NCBI RefSeq assembly: GCF_023015865.1
Contig: NZ_JALKBC010000005.1
Span: forward strand, 372,001 to 436,000
DNA from: Arenibacter sp. F26102
GTDB lineage: Bacteria; Bacteroidota; Bacteroidia; Flavobacteriales; Flavobacteriaceae
DNA length: 64,000 nucleotides
Direction: 5' to 3'
Below the pieces are notes generated by a model, which was not told where the DNA came from, did not search any database, and saw only the letters and a program-made list of their open reading frames with translations. The stretch's first letter is position 1. Each line of letters starts with the position of its first letter. A program made the position numbers and the translations under genes. Shown one piece after another: positions 18,114 through 27,811 of this stretch.

Positions 18114-18929
18114 TTATTGATTGCCTAAAATAATGGGCATACCTGAGTCGCCACTACCTATTACAATAACCTTGGAATTTGGTGATTCCGATAATTTAAT
18201 AGTGGCATCGATTCCCTTATCACGTAATATTTTGTCCGTCAAGGAAGCGCTTAGTATAGTATTGGCATCTGCCTTACCTTGAGCCTCTATGATAACTTTT
18301 TGAGCTTCCTTTTGCGCAGTAACCAATCTAAATTCATATTCCAAAGATTCTTGTTCCTGCTTAAGTTTACGCTCTATAGCCTCCTTGATGGTAGCAGGTA
18401 GGGTTACGTCCCTAACCAAAATTTCATTGAGCTGTATGTATTGGCCGTCAACTATTTTCTGGGTTTCTTCATAAATCTCCTGTTGAATGGCATCCCTTTT
18501 GCTGGAATAAAGTTGTTCAGGGGTATATCTTCCTACTACACTACGCGCAGCAGACCTGATGGTGGGCAATAATACACGTTGTATGTATTCCGTGCCTTTT
18601 TCCTGATGTAATTTCCCTATAAATTCTCTTTTAGGCTCAAACCAGGCTGAAGCTTCCAACTTTATCTCAAGACCGTTTGAAGATAATACCTGCATTTTTT
18701 CCATAACTTCCTGTTGCCTAACCTCATATATGAAAACTTTGTTCCAAGGTGCTACAATGTGGAATCCCTCTCCTAAAGGTGGTTCATCCGTAACCACACC
18801 ACCTGAAAAAGTTTTATATAACACGCCGGCTTCACCTGAGCCTATGGTAATGGCCGATTTTGAGATTAATATTACAAGTACTATAACAGCGAATATGACT
18901 GGTAATGCAATTTTTGGTAATTTGTCCAT
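18114..18929 (-). CDS. Prohibitin-like SPFH/Band 7 membrane protein
   Basis: 271-residue protein with one N-terminal membrane segment (about residues 8-27) followed by a prohibitin/Band 7 domain and a helical C-terminal region (about 175-230) rich in Glu, Gln and Ala, which usually drives ring oligomerisation. Segments such as LGEGFHIVAPWNKVFIYEVRQ and RSAARSVVGRYTPEQLY are typical of prohibitin homologues. SPFH proteins form large cages on membranes and often associate with membrane proteases; no protease gene is adjacent. The gene is 19 bases after the VWA membrane protein gene. Confidence 0.85.
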   Translation of the reverse strand: MDKLPKIALPVIFAVIVLVILISKSAITIGSGEAGVLYKTFSGGVVTDEPPLGEGFHIVAPWNKVFIYEVRQQEVMEKMQVLSSNGLEIKLEASAWFEPKREFIGKLHQEKGTEYIQRVLLPTIRSAARSVVGRYTPEQLYSSKRDAIQQEIYEETQKIVDGQYIQLNEILVRDVTLPATIKEAIERKLKQEQESLEYEFRLVTAQKEAQKVIIEAQGKADANTILSASLTDKILRDKGIDATIKLSESPNSKVIVIGSGDSGMPIILGNQ

Positions 18930-18948
18930 TTATTATATTTATTATTTA

Positions 18949-20985
18949 TTAAGTTAATCCGTTATACTTTCTGATAAACCATTCCAACGACAGCGCCGCA
19001 ATAATTACACCCAAAAGAAATTTAAAATCGATTAAAGGTACGACAATTTCTTTGCTTTTTTGAGTAGGCACATACTTAGGGTCGGCTTTCAGATCCTTTA
19101 TCAATGATTGCAACTGGCCGGGGAAATATAACTTTCCATTAGTGTTGTTTGCCAGACGTTGTAGTTTTCGATGGTCGCTGGAGGAAAATTGTTTTTCCGC
19201 GTCAAAATCCAAAATAGAAAAGCTGCCGGACCTACTTAGGTTTTCCTTGGGAACAGTGGCCGTAAAGCTATATTCCCCCGAAGTTAGATTACTTAGGTCG
19301 GCCTCATAATACCCTTCTTTTAGCAACATGGGCACCTCCAAGGATTTATTGTCAGGTTTTGCCACTACTTTTAAATTGATGGATGCATTGGTATCAAAGG
19401 AAAAGGCCTCATCAAAATAGGTAGCCCTTATTCTTGTTTCGCTGCTGTTATTGAAAATAGGATTATAATCCAATACAAATCTGTTTTTTCCTTTCGAGGT
19501 TGAAAGATAAAGTATCAATTTTCCTAGAAAAGCATCAAAATTCTTAAAGGTCTGATCGTTTCTGTAGGTCTGAAGTCTCCATTTCCATAGATTTTCTCCA
19601 TTCAGAACGGCGTGTTTAGATACATCTTGTTCCGTAATAGTCCATAATGGTTGATTCATTTCCACACCTTTTATCCGCATTTTTAGCATGGTTTCGCCAA
19701 TGCCCAAAACATCAACAGATCCTGCATTGGTTAAGAGAGGCGGAAAACCATCGAAGGAGAAGTCGGAAATGTCAAATTTAGAAAAGGCATTATTTAAGGT
19801 GGCAAAAACTTCTTGTATTGGATACCCTGTTCCAATAACGTAGTTTTTTTGAATGTTGTTTATAAAATTTAAATCGGTATAGGTTCCCAATATTGTAAAT
19901 GAATTGGATTTTCGCAATTGGATTTGTTTATAGATTTTATCAAAGTAAGCATCGGGTTGGTAGAGAATATAGACATCCACTTCTTCCAATTTGTTTAAAT
20001 CGATGTTAGGCTTATAGATGGATACCAACCTTTGTTCATTACTCTCAATCGCTTTTTTAAGAGCTCCAATATCTGGGTGGAGGATACTGGAAATAATAGC
20101 GACATTTGTTTTTTCATCGAGAACTTCCAAGGCCAGTAATTTTTCATTGTTAACCTTGTTTTTTTCGTTGGGTAGAGGAGCTATAAATACCTTAATATTT
20201 TTTATTCCTACGGTGCTAGCCTCTAATTGTGTATTAATAATTTTAGTGTTCGACTTAGCGGATAAGGAAACCTTTTCCTTATAAGTCAATTTGCCATCGA
20301 TAAGAATCTGCAATTCTGTGTTTATGTCTTTTAGACCATCATAGGAGATAAAAACTTCCAAGGGGAATTTATTCTTTAAAAAGGCATATTTATTTGTATT
20401 TACCTGACGTATTAGGATATCATCATACTTGGTAGTATCTCCTAAAACAATAGGATAGACAGGAAGGTTTTGTCTTTTTCCATAAAATTCATAATCCTCC
20501 CCGATTGTCTGATTGCCGTCGGAAAACAGTACCACTGCAGTATTGGAACCTGTATATATTTCATTAAGACTGGACAAGGCCTTTGAAATGTTGGTGCTTT
20601 TTTCAGAAGGGCTGAGGCTATCGAAATCGGTTAGTTCAGCTCCAAAGTTATAATTTACAATATTGAACTTTTCGGATAAGGTGGAGGTGTTGTTTTTTAA
20701 TAAATTGAGGTTGGAGATTATTTGGGATTTGTCCTCGGGGGTTATTGACGTGGAATTGTCCGTTAACAACACCAAATTTGCTTTTTCCAAGGTATATTCC
20801 TTATGGGCAAATTTTGGGTTTATGATTAGTAGCAGGGTGCCAAATATGGACAAAAAACGTAAAAAGGAAAGGACCACATGTAGTTTCCCCTTCCTTTTGG
20901 TTTTATAGTAATATTGAAACAGTACCAATGCCAATGCCAAAAAGGCTGCAAGCAATATAAAAAGTACTGTTTGAATTTGCATCAT
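18949..20985 (-). CDS. Large membrane protein with VWA-like domain
   Basis: 678-residue protein. Two membrane segments are near the N-terminus (about residues 6-24 and 37-58) and one near the C-terminus (about 655-671). Between them is a large extracytoplasmic region whose first part resembles a VWA domain (ANLVLLTDNSTSI, later VVLFSDGNQT), where the DxSxS metal site appears as DNSTS. This topology is like the aerotolerance-type BatA/BatB-related or glutamine-amidotransferase-like membrane proteins of Bacteroidota. Function is unknown. It is upstream of the prohibitin-like gene and probably co-transcribed. Confidence 0.75.
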   Translation of the reverse strand: MMQIQTVLFILLAAFLALALVLFQYYYKTKRKGKLHVVLSFLRFLSIFGTLLLIINPKFAHKEYTLEKANLVLLTDNSTSITPEDKSQIISNLNLLKNNTSTLSEKFNIVNYNFGAELTDFDSLSPSEKSTNISKALSSLNEIYTGSNTAVVLFSDGNQTIGEDYEFYGKRQNLPVYPIVLGDTTKYDDILIRQVNTNKYAFLKNKFPLEVFISYDGLKDINTELQILIDGKLTYKEKVSLSAKSNTKIINTQLEASTVGIKNIKVFIAPLPNEKNKVNNEKLLALEVLDEKTNVAIISSILHPDIGALKKAIESNEQRLVSIYKPNIDLNKLEEVDVYILYQPDAYFDKIYKQIQLRKSNSFTILGTYTDLNFINNIQKNYVIGTGYPIQEVFATLNNAFSKFDISDFSFDGFPPLLTNAGSVDVLGIGETMLKMRIKGVEMNQPLWTITEQDVSKHAVLNGENLWKWRLQTYRNDQTFKNFDAFLGKLILYLSTSKGKNRFVLDYNPIFNNSSETRIRATYFDEAFSFDTNASINLKVVAKPDNKSLEVPMLLKEGYYEADLSNLTSGEYSFTATVPKENLSRSGSFSILDFDAEKQFSSSDHRKLQRLANNTNGKLYFPGQLQSLIKDLKADPKYVPTQKSKEIVVPLIDFKFLLGVIIAALSLEWFIRKYNGLT

Positions 20986-21135
20986 ATTTTATCATTGGAA
21001 CTTGTAAGTTGATAGAAGTTTTGGGCTATATGAAGAGTTCAATATTATGGTAAGGAAGAATTGCACTTAAGCGTCCCCACATATAAATATTTAAAACCAG
21101 ACTTTAGTAAGGCCTAAACAACCAATCAACCACTC

Positions 21136-21885
21136 CTAGGTAAGCATTCCACCATCTACATTTAATACTTGTCCTGTGATATATGCTGAAAGGTCTGAAG
21201 CTAAAAACAAGCAGGCATTGGCAACATCTTCTGGCTGACCGCCTCTTTTTAATGGAATGCCATCTCTCCATCCTTGTACTACTTTTTCATCCAACTTATC
21301 TGTCATTTCGGTTTCAATAAATCCTGGTGCAATGGCATTACATCTAATGTTTCTTGAGCCTAGTTCCAAGGCGATGGATTTAGTAAATCCAATCATACCG
21401 GCTTTGGAAGCTGCATAATTTGCCTGTCCAGCATTACCTTTCACCCCCACTACGCTACTCATGTTTATAATAGAGCCTTTTCTTTGTTTTAGCATGGTAC
21501 GCTGAACGGCCTTGGTCATATTAAAGACCGATTTTAAATTGATTTCGATAACAGAATCAAAATCATCTTCGCCCATCCTCATCAATAGATTATCCTTGGT
21601 AATACCGGCATTATTGATTAAAATATCGATTACGCCGCCAAAATCTTCCAATACTTGGGATACCAATTTATCGGAATCCTCAAAACTAGCGGCATTGCTC
21701 TTATACGCTTTTGCCTTAACGCCATAGCCGATCAACTCTTTTTCCAAGGCTAAGGCTGGTGCTTCGCTGGAACTATATGTAAATGCAACATTTGCACCGT
21801 GCTTTGCAAAAACTTGGGCTATTCCAGATCCAATACCTCTACTTGCTCCAGTGATTATTGCATTTTTTCCCTCTAGTAACTTCAT
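21136..21885 (-). CDS. fabG: 3-oxoacyl-[acyl-carrier-protein] reductase
   Basis: 249-residue short-chain dehydrogenase of the fatty acid elongation cycle, NADPH-dependent. The cofactor motif is TGASRGIGSGIA, followed by NNAGI. The catalytic residues are Ser in INMSSVVG and the YxxxK motif in NYAASKAG. The C-terminal YITGQVLNVDGGM is the standard FabG ending. The gene lies between the sucD terminator and the VWA membrane protein gene. No other fab gene is adjacent except the LpxC-FabZ fusion about 3.5 kb upstream. Confidence 0.95.
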   Translation of the reverse strand: MKLLEGKNAIITGASRGIGSGIAQVFAKHGANVAFTYSSSEAPALALEKELIGYGVKAKAYKSNAASFEDSDKLVSQVLEDFGGVIDILINNAGITKDNLLMRMGEDDFDSVIEINLKSVFNMTKAVQRTMLKQRKGSIINMSSVVGVKGNAGQANYAASKAGMIGFTKSIALELGSRNIRCNAIAPGFIETEMTDKLDEKVVQGWRDGIPLKRGGQPEDVANACLFLASDLSAYITGQVLNVDGGMLT

Positions 21886-21991
21886 CTGTCTTTAGTTTCT
21901 TAGTTGATAATCAAATATAGTTCATGTTTTATCCGTTTTAAAATTTTTACTCAAAATGCAGTGAAAAATTTTAAACAGTTTTATGCTTTTA

Positions 21992-22058
21992 AACAAAAAA
22001 AATTCCGTTTATCCTGAATAATTCCGAGTTGATCGGGAGTACAGTATAAACGGAATTT
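21992..22058 (-). terminator. Terminator downstream of sucD
   Basis: Arms AAATTCCGTTTAT (22000-22012) and ATAAACGGAATTT (22046-22058) are perfectly complementary over 13 bases with a 33-base loop. In the minus direction the stem is followed by a T run (TTTTTTTGTTT). It lies just after the sucD stop at 22077. Confidence 0.8.
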
Positions 22059-22076
22059 GGTATTATATAATTGGGG

Positions 22077-22949
22077 TTAACCCAAGACTTGTTTTACTTT
22101 TAAACCAATTTCAGCTGGTGAATCAACAACGTGTATTCCACATTCCCTCATTATTCGTTTTTTGGCCTGTGCAGTATCATCACTACCTCCAACTATAGCA
22201 CCCGCATGTCCCATGGTTCTACCAGCTGGGGCAGTTTCACCGGCGATAAAACCAACAATGGGCTTCTTGCTTCCACTAGCCTTGTACCATTGTGCGGCAT
22301 CGGCTTCCAATTGGCCTCCTATTTCCCCGATCATAACTACACAATTGGTATCTGGGTCATTGATCAACAATTCCACAGCTTCTTTAGTGGTGGTTCCAAT
22401 AATTGGATCTCCTCCTATTCCTATCGCGGTTGTAATTCCAAGACCCTGTCGAACTACTTGATCTGCCGCCTCATAAGTTAAAGTTCCGGATTTGGAAACG
22501 ATTCCTACATGTCCCTTTTTAAAGACAAAACCAGGCATAATACCTACTTTGGCTTCTCCTGGGGTAATTACTCCCGGACAGTTAGGTCCAACCAATCTGC
22601 AGTCCATATGTTTTATGTAGTCATAGACTTTCACCATATCTGCAACAGGAATCCCTTCCGTTATCGTAATTATGACTTTTATTCCAGCGCTAGCAGCTTC
22701 CATTATTGCGTCCGCGGCAAAAGCTGGCGGGACAAAAATGATAGTGGTATCGGCTCCAACTTTTTGTACAGCTTCTTCAACTGTGTTGAACACAGGTCTT
22801 CCCAAATGCTCCTGTCCGCCTTTACCCGGAGTTACACCACCAACTACATTGGTACCATATTCGATCATCTGTTCAGCATGAAATGTGCCTTCGCTGCCCG
22901 TAAACCCTTGAACAATAATTTTGGAATCTTTATTTACTAAAACGCTCAT
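22077..22949 (-). CDS. sucD: Succinate-CoA ligase, alpha subunit
   Basis: 290-residue alpha subunit of succinyl-CoA synthetase (TCA cycle). The CoA-binding N-terminal Rossmann domain has [14 protein letters not shown], and the phosphorylated active-site histidine is in [13 protein letters not shown] near residue 247. The segment [20 protein letters not shown] is highly conserved in the family. The beta-subunit gene sucC is not in the window, so the subunits are encoded separately. It is the last gene of the long minus-strand string that starts with the HD-domain gene and ends with the hairpin at 21992-22058. Confidence 0.97.
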   Translation of the reverse strand: MSVLVNKDSKIIVQGFTGSEGTFHAEQMIEYGTNVVGGVTPGKGGQEHLGRPVFNTVEEAVQKVGADTTIIFVPPAFAADAIMEAASAGIKVIITITEGIPVADMVKVYDYIKHMDCRLVGPNCPGVITPGEAKVGIMPGFVFKKGHVGIVSKSGTLTYEAADQVVRQGLGITTAIGIGGDPIIGTTTKEAVELLINDPDTNCVVMIGEIGGQLEADAAQWYKASGSKKPIVGFIAGETAPAGRTMGHAGAIVGGSDDTAQAKKRIMRECGIHVVDSPAEIGLKVKQVLG

Positions 22950-23009
22950 TATATATTTGGTTTATTGAATTGTTGCAAAAATATAGTTTTGAAAATGAAT
23001 TCTAAACTA

Positions 23010-23954
23010 TTATTCTGCATATTTATTTTCTAATTTTTTTAAAATTGAGGGGATTTGCTTAACATAAGCTAATTGTTTTAACTTTTCCCTCATTTCCTCT
23101 GCCGGACTACCAAAATAATTCTTTCCGCCTTCCAGAGATTTTGAAACTCCTGACTGGGCACTAACCATTGCTTTTTTTCCAATGGTAGCAGCACTTGTTA
23201 CGCCAACCTGCCCCCATAAGGTGACCTCATCCTCGATTATAACACAACCAGCTATACCGGTTTGGGAAGCGATAAGGCATTTCTCGCCAATTACCGTATC
23301 GTGACCTACATGCACCTGATTGTCCAACTTCGTACCTTTTTTAATCAGTGTATCTCCTGTTACACCTCTGTCCAAAGTGCAAAGGGCCCCTATGTCCACG
23401 TTATCCTGTATGACTACCCTTCCTCCAGAAATCAGTTTGTCAAAACCTTCCTGTCTTTTTTTGTAATAAAAGGCGTCCGATCCCAACACAGATCCTGCAT
23501 GAATGGTAACATTGTTTCCAATTATACAATTATCGTATATGGAAACGTTGGAATGTATTAAACAATTGTTCCCAATAACCACATTGTTTCCTATAAAACA
23601 ATTGGGTTGAATAACGGTGTTTTCTCCAATTTTGGCCAGCGTGGAAATACTGTTTTGGGCTTGTAAAAATGGTTTGAAAAAGTGCGTCAATACATTGAAG
23701 TCTCTAAAGGGATCATCCGAAATCAACAATGCCTTTCCCTCTGGGCAGTCAACCTTTTTATTGATCAAAACTATCGATGCCGGACAGTTTAGGGCTTTTT
23801 CGTAATATTTAGGGTGATCAACAAAGACAATATCACCTTTTTCCACAACGTGGATTTCATTCATGCCCAACACCGGGAAATCTTCATGTCCCACATATTC
23901 GGCATTGATTATGGTAGCAATCTGGTTAAGTGTGTAAGGAGATGGAAATTTCAT
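23010..23954 (-). CDS. Second LpxD-like acyltransferase (LpxD paralogue)
   Basis: 314-residue protein with an N-terminal LpxD-type uridine-binding-like domain (about 1-100), then a left-handed beta-helix of hexapeptide repeats (about 105-265) and a helical C-terminus. The segment equivalent to the LpxD active-site region reads LDNQVHVGHDTVIG, keeping the catalytic-type His. It shares only partial identity with the lpxD product encoded at 26772-27788. It may acylate a different UDP-sugar or act at the same step with a different acyl chain. It lies between efp and sucD on the same strand. The function is inferred from family membership only. Confidence 0.8.
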   Translation of the reverse strand: MKFPSPYTLNQIATIINAEYVGHEDFPVLGMNEIHVVEKGDIVFVDHPKYYEKALNCPASIVLINKKVDCPEGKALLISDDPFRDFNVLTHFFKPFLQAQNSISTLAKIGENTVIQPNCFIGNNVVIGNNCLIHSNVSIYDNCIIGNNVTIHAGSVLGSDAFYYKKRQEGFDKLISGGRVVIQDNVDIGALCTLDRGVTGDTLIKKGTKLDNQVHVGHDTVIGEKCLIASQTGIAGCVIIEDEVTLWGQVGVTSAATIGKKAMVSAQSGVSKSLEGGKNYFGSPAEEMREKLKQLAYVKQIPSILKKLENKYAE

Positions 23955-24006
23955 AATTGTCTGGTTCTATATTGTCAAAGGGCGGAAAAGTCTGGTATCA
24001 ACTAAA

Positions 24007-24573
24007 CTATTCTTTAACACGCTCCATATAAGCGCCTTTTTCGGTATCTATTTTTATTTTATCGCCCTCGTTGATGAAAAGAGGGACATTTACGGTAGCT
24101 CCAGTTTCCACCTTTGCAGGTTTGGTTGCATTGGTCGCAGTATTGCCCTTAACTCCCGGTTCCGCATAGGTGACTTCCAAAATAACACTTGCAGGCATAT
24201 CTACGGATAACGGCATGCTGTCTTCTGTATTGAAAAGTATGGTCACCACTTCTCCTTCTTTTAATAAATCAGGGGCATCCAAGGAACTCTCTTGTAAAGT
24301 GATTTGGTTGTAATCATCCGTATTCATAAAGTGGTAGGTTTCTCCTTCGGCATATAAAAATTGATAAGAACGGGTTTCTACGCGTACATCCTCAATTTTT
24401 GAGCCACCTGAAAATGTATTGTCCAATACTTTTCCACTACTTACACTTTTAAGTTTGGTCCTTACAAAAGCTGGACCTTTTCCCGGTTTAACGTGAAGAA
24501 ATTCTATTATTTTATAAATGTCGTTGTTGTACCTAATGCACAATCCTTTTCTAATATCTGATGTTGATGCCAT
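24007..24573 (-). CDS. efp: Translation elongation factor P
   Basis: 188-residue three-domain EF-P, which rescues ribosomes stalled on polyproline stretches. The loop that enters the peptidyl-transferase centre reads VKPGKGPAF with K32 at the tip, the position that is modified or left unmodified depending on the organism. The N-terminal start MASTSDIRKGLCI matches the family. No EpmA or EpmB gene is nearby. The gene is 6 bases after lpxA and 52 bases before the second lpxD-like gene. Confidence 0.97.
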   Translation of the reverse strand: MASTSDIRKGLCIRYNNDIYKIIEFLHVKPGKGPAFVRTKLKSVSSGKVLDNTFSGGSKIEDVRVETRSYQFLYAEGETYHFMNTDDYNQITLQESSLDAPDLLKEGEVVTILFNTEDSMPLSVDMPASVILEVTYAEPGVKGNTATNATKPAKVETGATVNVPLFINEGDKIKIDTEKGAYMERVKE

Positions 24574-24579
24574 ATAATT

Positions 24580-25365
24580 TTAATTTGTGCTAAAATAACC
24601 TTTCATGATTCCTCTTTGGGAATCTCTTATAAATTGTAAAATTTCATCCCTTTCCGGAGTTGCCTCCATTTCAGCTTCAATAATTTGAACGGCTTGGGAA
24701 TTGTTGTAATTTTTTTGGTAAAGTATTCTATAAATGTTCTGTATTTCCCTGATTTTATCAGACTCAAAATTCCTTCTCCTTAAACCTACAGAATTAATTC
24801 CTACATAGGAAAGTGGTTCCCTTGCGGCCTTTACGAACGGTGGGACATCTTTCCTTACCAAGGAACCTCCTGTTACAAATGCATGTCTTCCTATGGATAC
24901 AAATTGATGTACAGCTACCAAGCCCGCCAGAATTACATTGTCTCCAATGGTCACATGACCTGCCAATGTGGAATTGTTGGAAAAAATACAATTGTTGCCT
25001 ACAAGGCAATCATGCGCTACATGGCAGTAGGCCATTATTAAACAATTGTCGCCAATGACAGTTTTCATTCTGTCCGATGTGCCCTTGTGTATTGTGGCAC
25101 ATTCCCTAATGGTGGTATTGTTGCCTATTACAACTGTGGTTTCTTCCCCATCATATTTTAAATCTTGGGGAGGCGCGGAAATAACAGCGCCTGGAAAAAT
25201 ATTACAGTTTTTCCCGATGCGGGCACCTTCCATAATGGTAACATTGGAACCTATCCAAGTACCATCGCCAATTATTACATTATTGTGAATTGTAGTAAAA
25301 GGTTCTACTACAACATTCTTGGAAATTTTAGCCCCAGGGTGAATATAAGCCAGTGGTTGATTCAT
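24580..25365 (-). CDS. lpxA: UDP-N-acetylglucosamine O-acyltransferase
   Basis: 261-residue left-handed beta-helix enzyme of the first lipid A step. Hexapeptide repeats cover about residues 1-190. The catalytic His lies in CHVAHDCLVGNN (about residue 122), and the segment GLVAVHQFVSIGRHAFVTGG is characteristic of LpxA. The C-terminal helical domain begins at GINSVGLRRRNF. It starts 3 bases after the LpxC/FabZ fusion stop, so the genes are packed for coordinated expression of lipid A synthesis. Confidence 0.97.
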   Translation of the reverse strand: MNQPLAYIHPGAKISKNVVVEPFTTIHNNVIIGDGTWIGSNVTIMEGARIGKNCNIFPGAVISAPPQDLKYDGEETTVVIGNNTTIRECATIHKGTSDRMKTVIGDNCLIMAYCHVAHDCLVGNNCIFSNNSTLAGHVTIGDNVILAGLVAVHQFVSIGRHAFVTGGSLVRKDVPPFVKAAREPLSYVGINSVGLRRRNFESDKIREIQNIYRILYQKNYNNSQAVQIIEAEMEATPERDEILQFIRDSQRGIMKGYFSTN

Positions 25366-25368
25366 CCT

Positions 25369-26775
25369 TTATTTCTTTTTAACTATTTGAGCCATCATTT
25401 CCGCTTCGCATACCAATTTGCTATTGGCATAGGCATAGGCCTGCATGTGACATATACCCCTTCTTATTGGGGATATTAAACTACAATGGAATATTAAGGT
25501 ATCACCAGGAAGCACTTTCTGTTTAAACTTTACATTATCTATTTTCATAAAAAGTGTAAGGTAATTCTCTGGATCTGGAACGGTACTCAGAACCAATATA
25601 CCACCAGTTTGTGCCATAGCTTCTACCTGAAGTACACCTGGCATTACGGGAGCTCCTGGAAAGTGACCTACAAAAAATGGTTCGTTCATGGTCACATTCT
25701 TCATTCCAACTACATGTTGATCGGACAGCTCTAAAATTCTATCCAGAAGTAAGAAAGGAGGTCGGTGTGGCAGCATATCCATTATTTGATGGATATCCAT
25801 CAAAGGAGGCTTGTTCAGATCATATTGGGGAACATGATTTCTCTTCTCCATTTTAATGATCTTGGACAATTTTTTGGCAAATTGTGTATTAACAAAGTGT
25901 CCAGGTTTATTGGCAATAACTTTTCCCCTTATCCTAGTTCCGGTCAGGGCAAGATCTCCAATAACATCCAATAACTTATGTCTGGCCGCTTCGTTGGGCT
26001 GATGTAGCGTTAAGTTATCCAATATACCATTGGGTTTTACAGATAATTTCTTCTTATTAAAGGCCTTCTCCAGCCTTTTCATGGTAGAGTCGGATATTTC
26101 CTTATCTACATAAACAATAGCGTTATTTAGATCACCACCTTTAATTAAGCCATTTTCCAGTAACATTTCCAGTTCATGCAAAAAACTAAAAGTTCTGGCG
26201 TCGGCTATTTCGGATTTAAAATCGCTTAAATTCTCCAAAGTGGCATTTTGTGTACCCAGCACCTTGGTTCCAAAATCGACCATGGTAGTTATTTGGTAAT
26301 TGTCAGCAGGGATAATGGTAATTTCACTACCTGTTTCCTCGTCTTTGTATGAGATAACATCCTTGACAATAAACTCATCGCGCATGGCATTCTGCTCAAC
26401 GATACCAGCCTGTTCCAGAGCTTCTACAAAAAATTTGGAGGATCCATCCATTATTGGAGGTTCCGGTGCATTCAGCTCTATCAGAACATTGTCTATCTCC
26501 AAGCCTACCAAAGCGGCAAGAACATGTTCAGAAGTCTGAATCCTTACACCACGTTTTTCCAAATTGGTTCCGCGTTGGGTATTTACCACATAATTGGCGT
26601 CCGCTTCTATTATGGGTTCACCTTCCAAGTCTATACGCTTAAAGGCATAACCAAAATTTTCAGGGGCGGGAACAAATTTCAATGTTACATTTTCCCCTGT
26701 ATGCAAACCAACACCCTTGAGTGTAATTTCTTTTGCAATTGTCCGTTGTTTTGTAGTTGTATTACTCACCGTCAA
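25369..26775 (-). CDS. lpxC/fabZ: LpxC-FabZ fusion: UDP-3-O-acyl-GlcNAc deacetylase / 3-hydroxyacyl-ACP dehydratase
   Basis: 468-residue natural fusion found across Bacteroidota. The LpxC part (about 1-305) has the zinc ligands in TSEHVLAAL and in [12 protein letters not shown] (HxxxD). The FabZ part (about 320-468) has [11 protein letters not shown] and the catalytic His and Glu in [20 protein letters not shown]. The first activity commits the pathway to lipid A; the second serves fatty acid elongation. The fusion ties the two competing uses of 3-hydroxyacyl-ACP. Its ATG overlaps the lpxD stop by 4 bases. Confidence 0.97.
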   Translation of the reverse strand: MTVSNTTTKQRTIAKEITLKGVGLHTGENVTLKFVPAPENFGYAFKRIDLEGEPIIEADANYVVNTQRGTNLEKRGVRIQTSEHVLAALVGLEIDNVLIELNAPEPPIMDGSSKFFVEALEQAGIVEQNAMRDEFIVKDVISYKDEETGSEITIIPADNYQITTMVDFGTKVLGTQNATLENLSDFKSEIADARTFSFLHELEMLLENGLIKGGDLNNAIVYVDKEISDSTMKRLEKAFNKKKLSVKPNGILDNLTLHQPNEAARHKLLDVIGDLALTGTRIRGKVIANKPGHFVNTQFAKKLSKIIKMEKRNHVPQYDLNKPPLMDIHQIMDMLPHRPPFLLLDRILELSDQHVVGMKNVTMNEPFFVGHFPGAPVMPGVLQVEAMAQTGGILVLSTVPDPENYLTLFMKIDNVKFKQKVLPGDTLIFHCSLISPIRRGICHMQAYAYANSKLVCEAEMMAQIVKKK

Positions 26776-27788
26776 TCCTTTTTTTCAATGTGTTCTAATC
26801 TATTAATAATCTTAGGTAGATTTTTAAAATGTACGTAAGATTTATTGTAATCCCCATAGTTTAAAGCAGGGGAACCTTGCAAAATCTCATCATCTTTAAC
26901 ATTTCTTCCAATACCGGATTGCGCCTGTATCTTCACTCTATCTCCTATTACTATATGCCCAACAATACCTACTTGACCTCCTATTTTGCAGTACCTTCCA
27001 ATTTTGGTGGATCCTGCTATCCCAGTCTGTGCTGCAATTACGGTATGTTCCCCAATTTCTACATTGTGGGCTATTTGAATTTGATTGTCCAACTTCACCC
27101 CTTTCCTTAATATAGTAGAGCCCAAAGTAGCTCTGTCAATTGTGGTACCCGCCCCAATATCAACATTGTCCTCAACAATTACATTACCCGTTTGGGGTAT
27201 GGTTATATATTCACCATTTTCGGTGGGTGCAAATCCAAAACCATCTGCCCCAAGAACAACTCCGCTATGGACCACACAATTGTTGCCAATGAGGGTTTCC
27301 GAATAAATTTTTGCACCTGCAAAGATTACAACATTGTTGGCAATAGTAACATTATCGCCAATATATACATTGGGATATATTTTAACATTATCCCCGATCT
27401 TAACATTATTTCCCAAATAGGAGAAGGCGCCCAAATAAAAGTCCTTGCCGTAGGTAGCGGTTTCAGATTTGAAAACTGGTTCTTCAATTCCTACTTTGTT
27501 ATTTTTTACCTGATTGTAATATTCCAATAATTTGGAAAAGGATTTGTAGGCATCATCCACCTTGATCAAGGTGGTTTCCAAATGATGGTCCGGCACAAAG
27601 TCCCTGTTTACAATGGTAACGGACGCTTTTGTAGTATAAATATATGAGGTGTATTTTGGGTTGGCTAGAAAAGTAAGGGCACCCTTTTCACCTTCCTCGA
27701 TCTTCGATAATTTATGAACAGCTATTTCAGGATTCCCCTCCACCTCTCCTTCTAAAATACCCGCGATTTGGCTTGCTGTAAATATCAT
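26772..27788 (-). CDS. lpxD: UDP-3-O-(3-hydroxyacyl)glucosamine N-acyltransferase
   Basis: Third enzyme of lipid A synthesis, adding the N-linked acyl chain. I chose the ATG at 27788 ([14 protein letters not shown], 338 residues), because the 16 extra residues from the ATG at 27836 are hydrophobic and lie inside the end of the HD-domain gene. The N-terminal domain is followed by hexapeptide repeats (about 100-310), with the active-site His in [13 protein letters not shown] and the segment [13 protein letters not shown]. The stop overlaps the start of the lpxC/fabZ fusion by 4 bases. Confidence 0.95.
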   Translation of the reverse strand: MIFTASQIAGILEGEVEGNPEIAVHKLSKIEEGEKGALTFLANPKYTSYIYTTKASVTIVNRDFVPDHHLETTLIKVDDAYKSFSKLLEYYNQVKNNKVGIEEPVFKSETATYGKDFYLGAFSYLGNNVKIGDNVKIYPNVYIGDNVTIANNVVIFAGAKIYSETLIGNNCVVHSGVVLGADGFGFAPTENGEYITIPQTGNVIVEDNVDIGAGTTIDRATLGSTILRKGVKLDNQIQIAHNVEIGEHTVIAAQTGIAGSTKIGRYCKIGGQVGIVGHIVIGDRVKIQAQSGIGRNVKDDEILQGSPALNYGDYNKSYVHFKNLPKIINRLEHIEKKD

Positions 27789-27811
27789 GTGGACAAAAGT
27801 AAGAAAAATAG

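Noticed and set aside
22509-22940. 143-codon open frame on the plus strand
   Set aside because: Antisense to sucD, whose motifs are complete.
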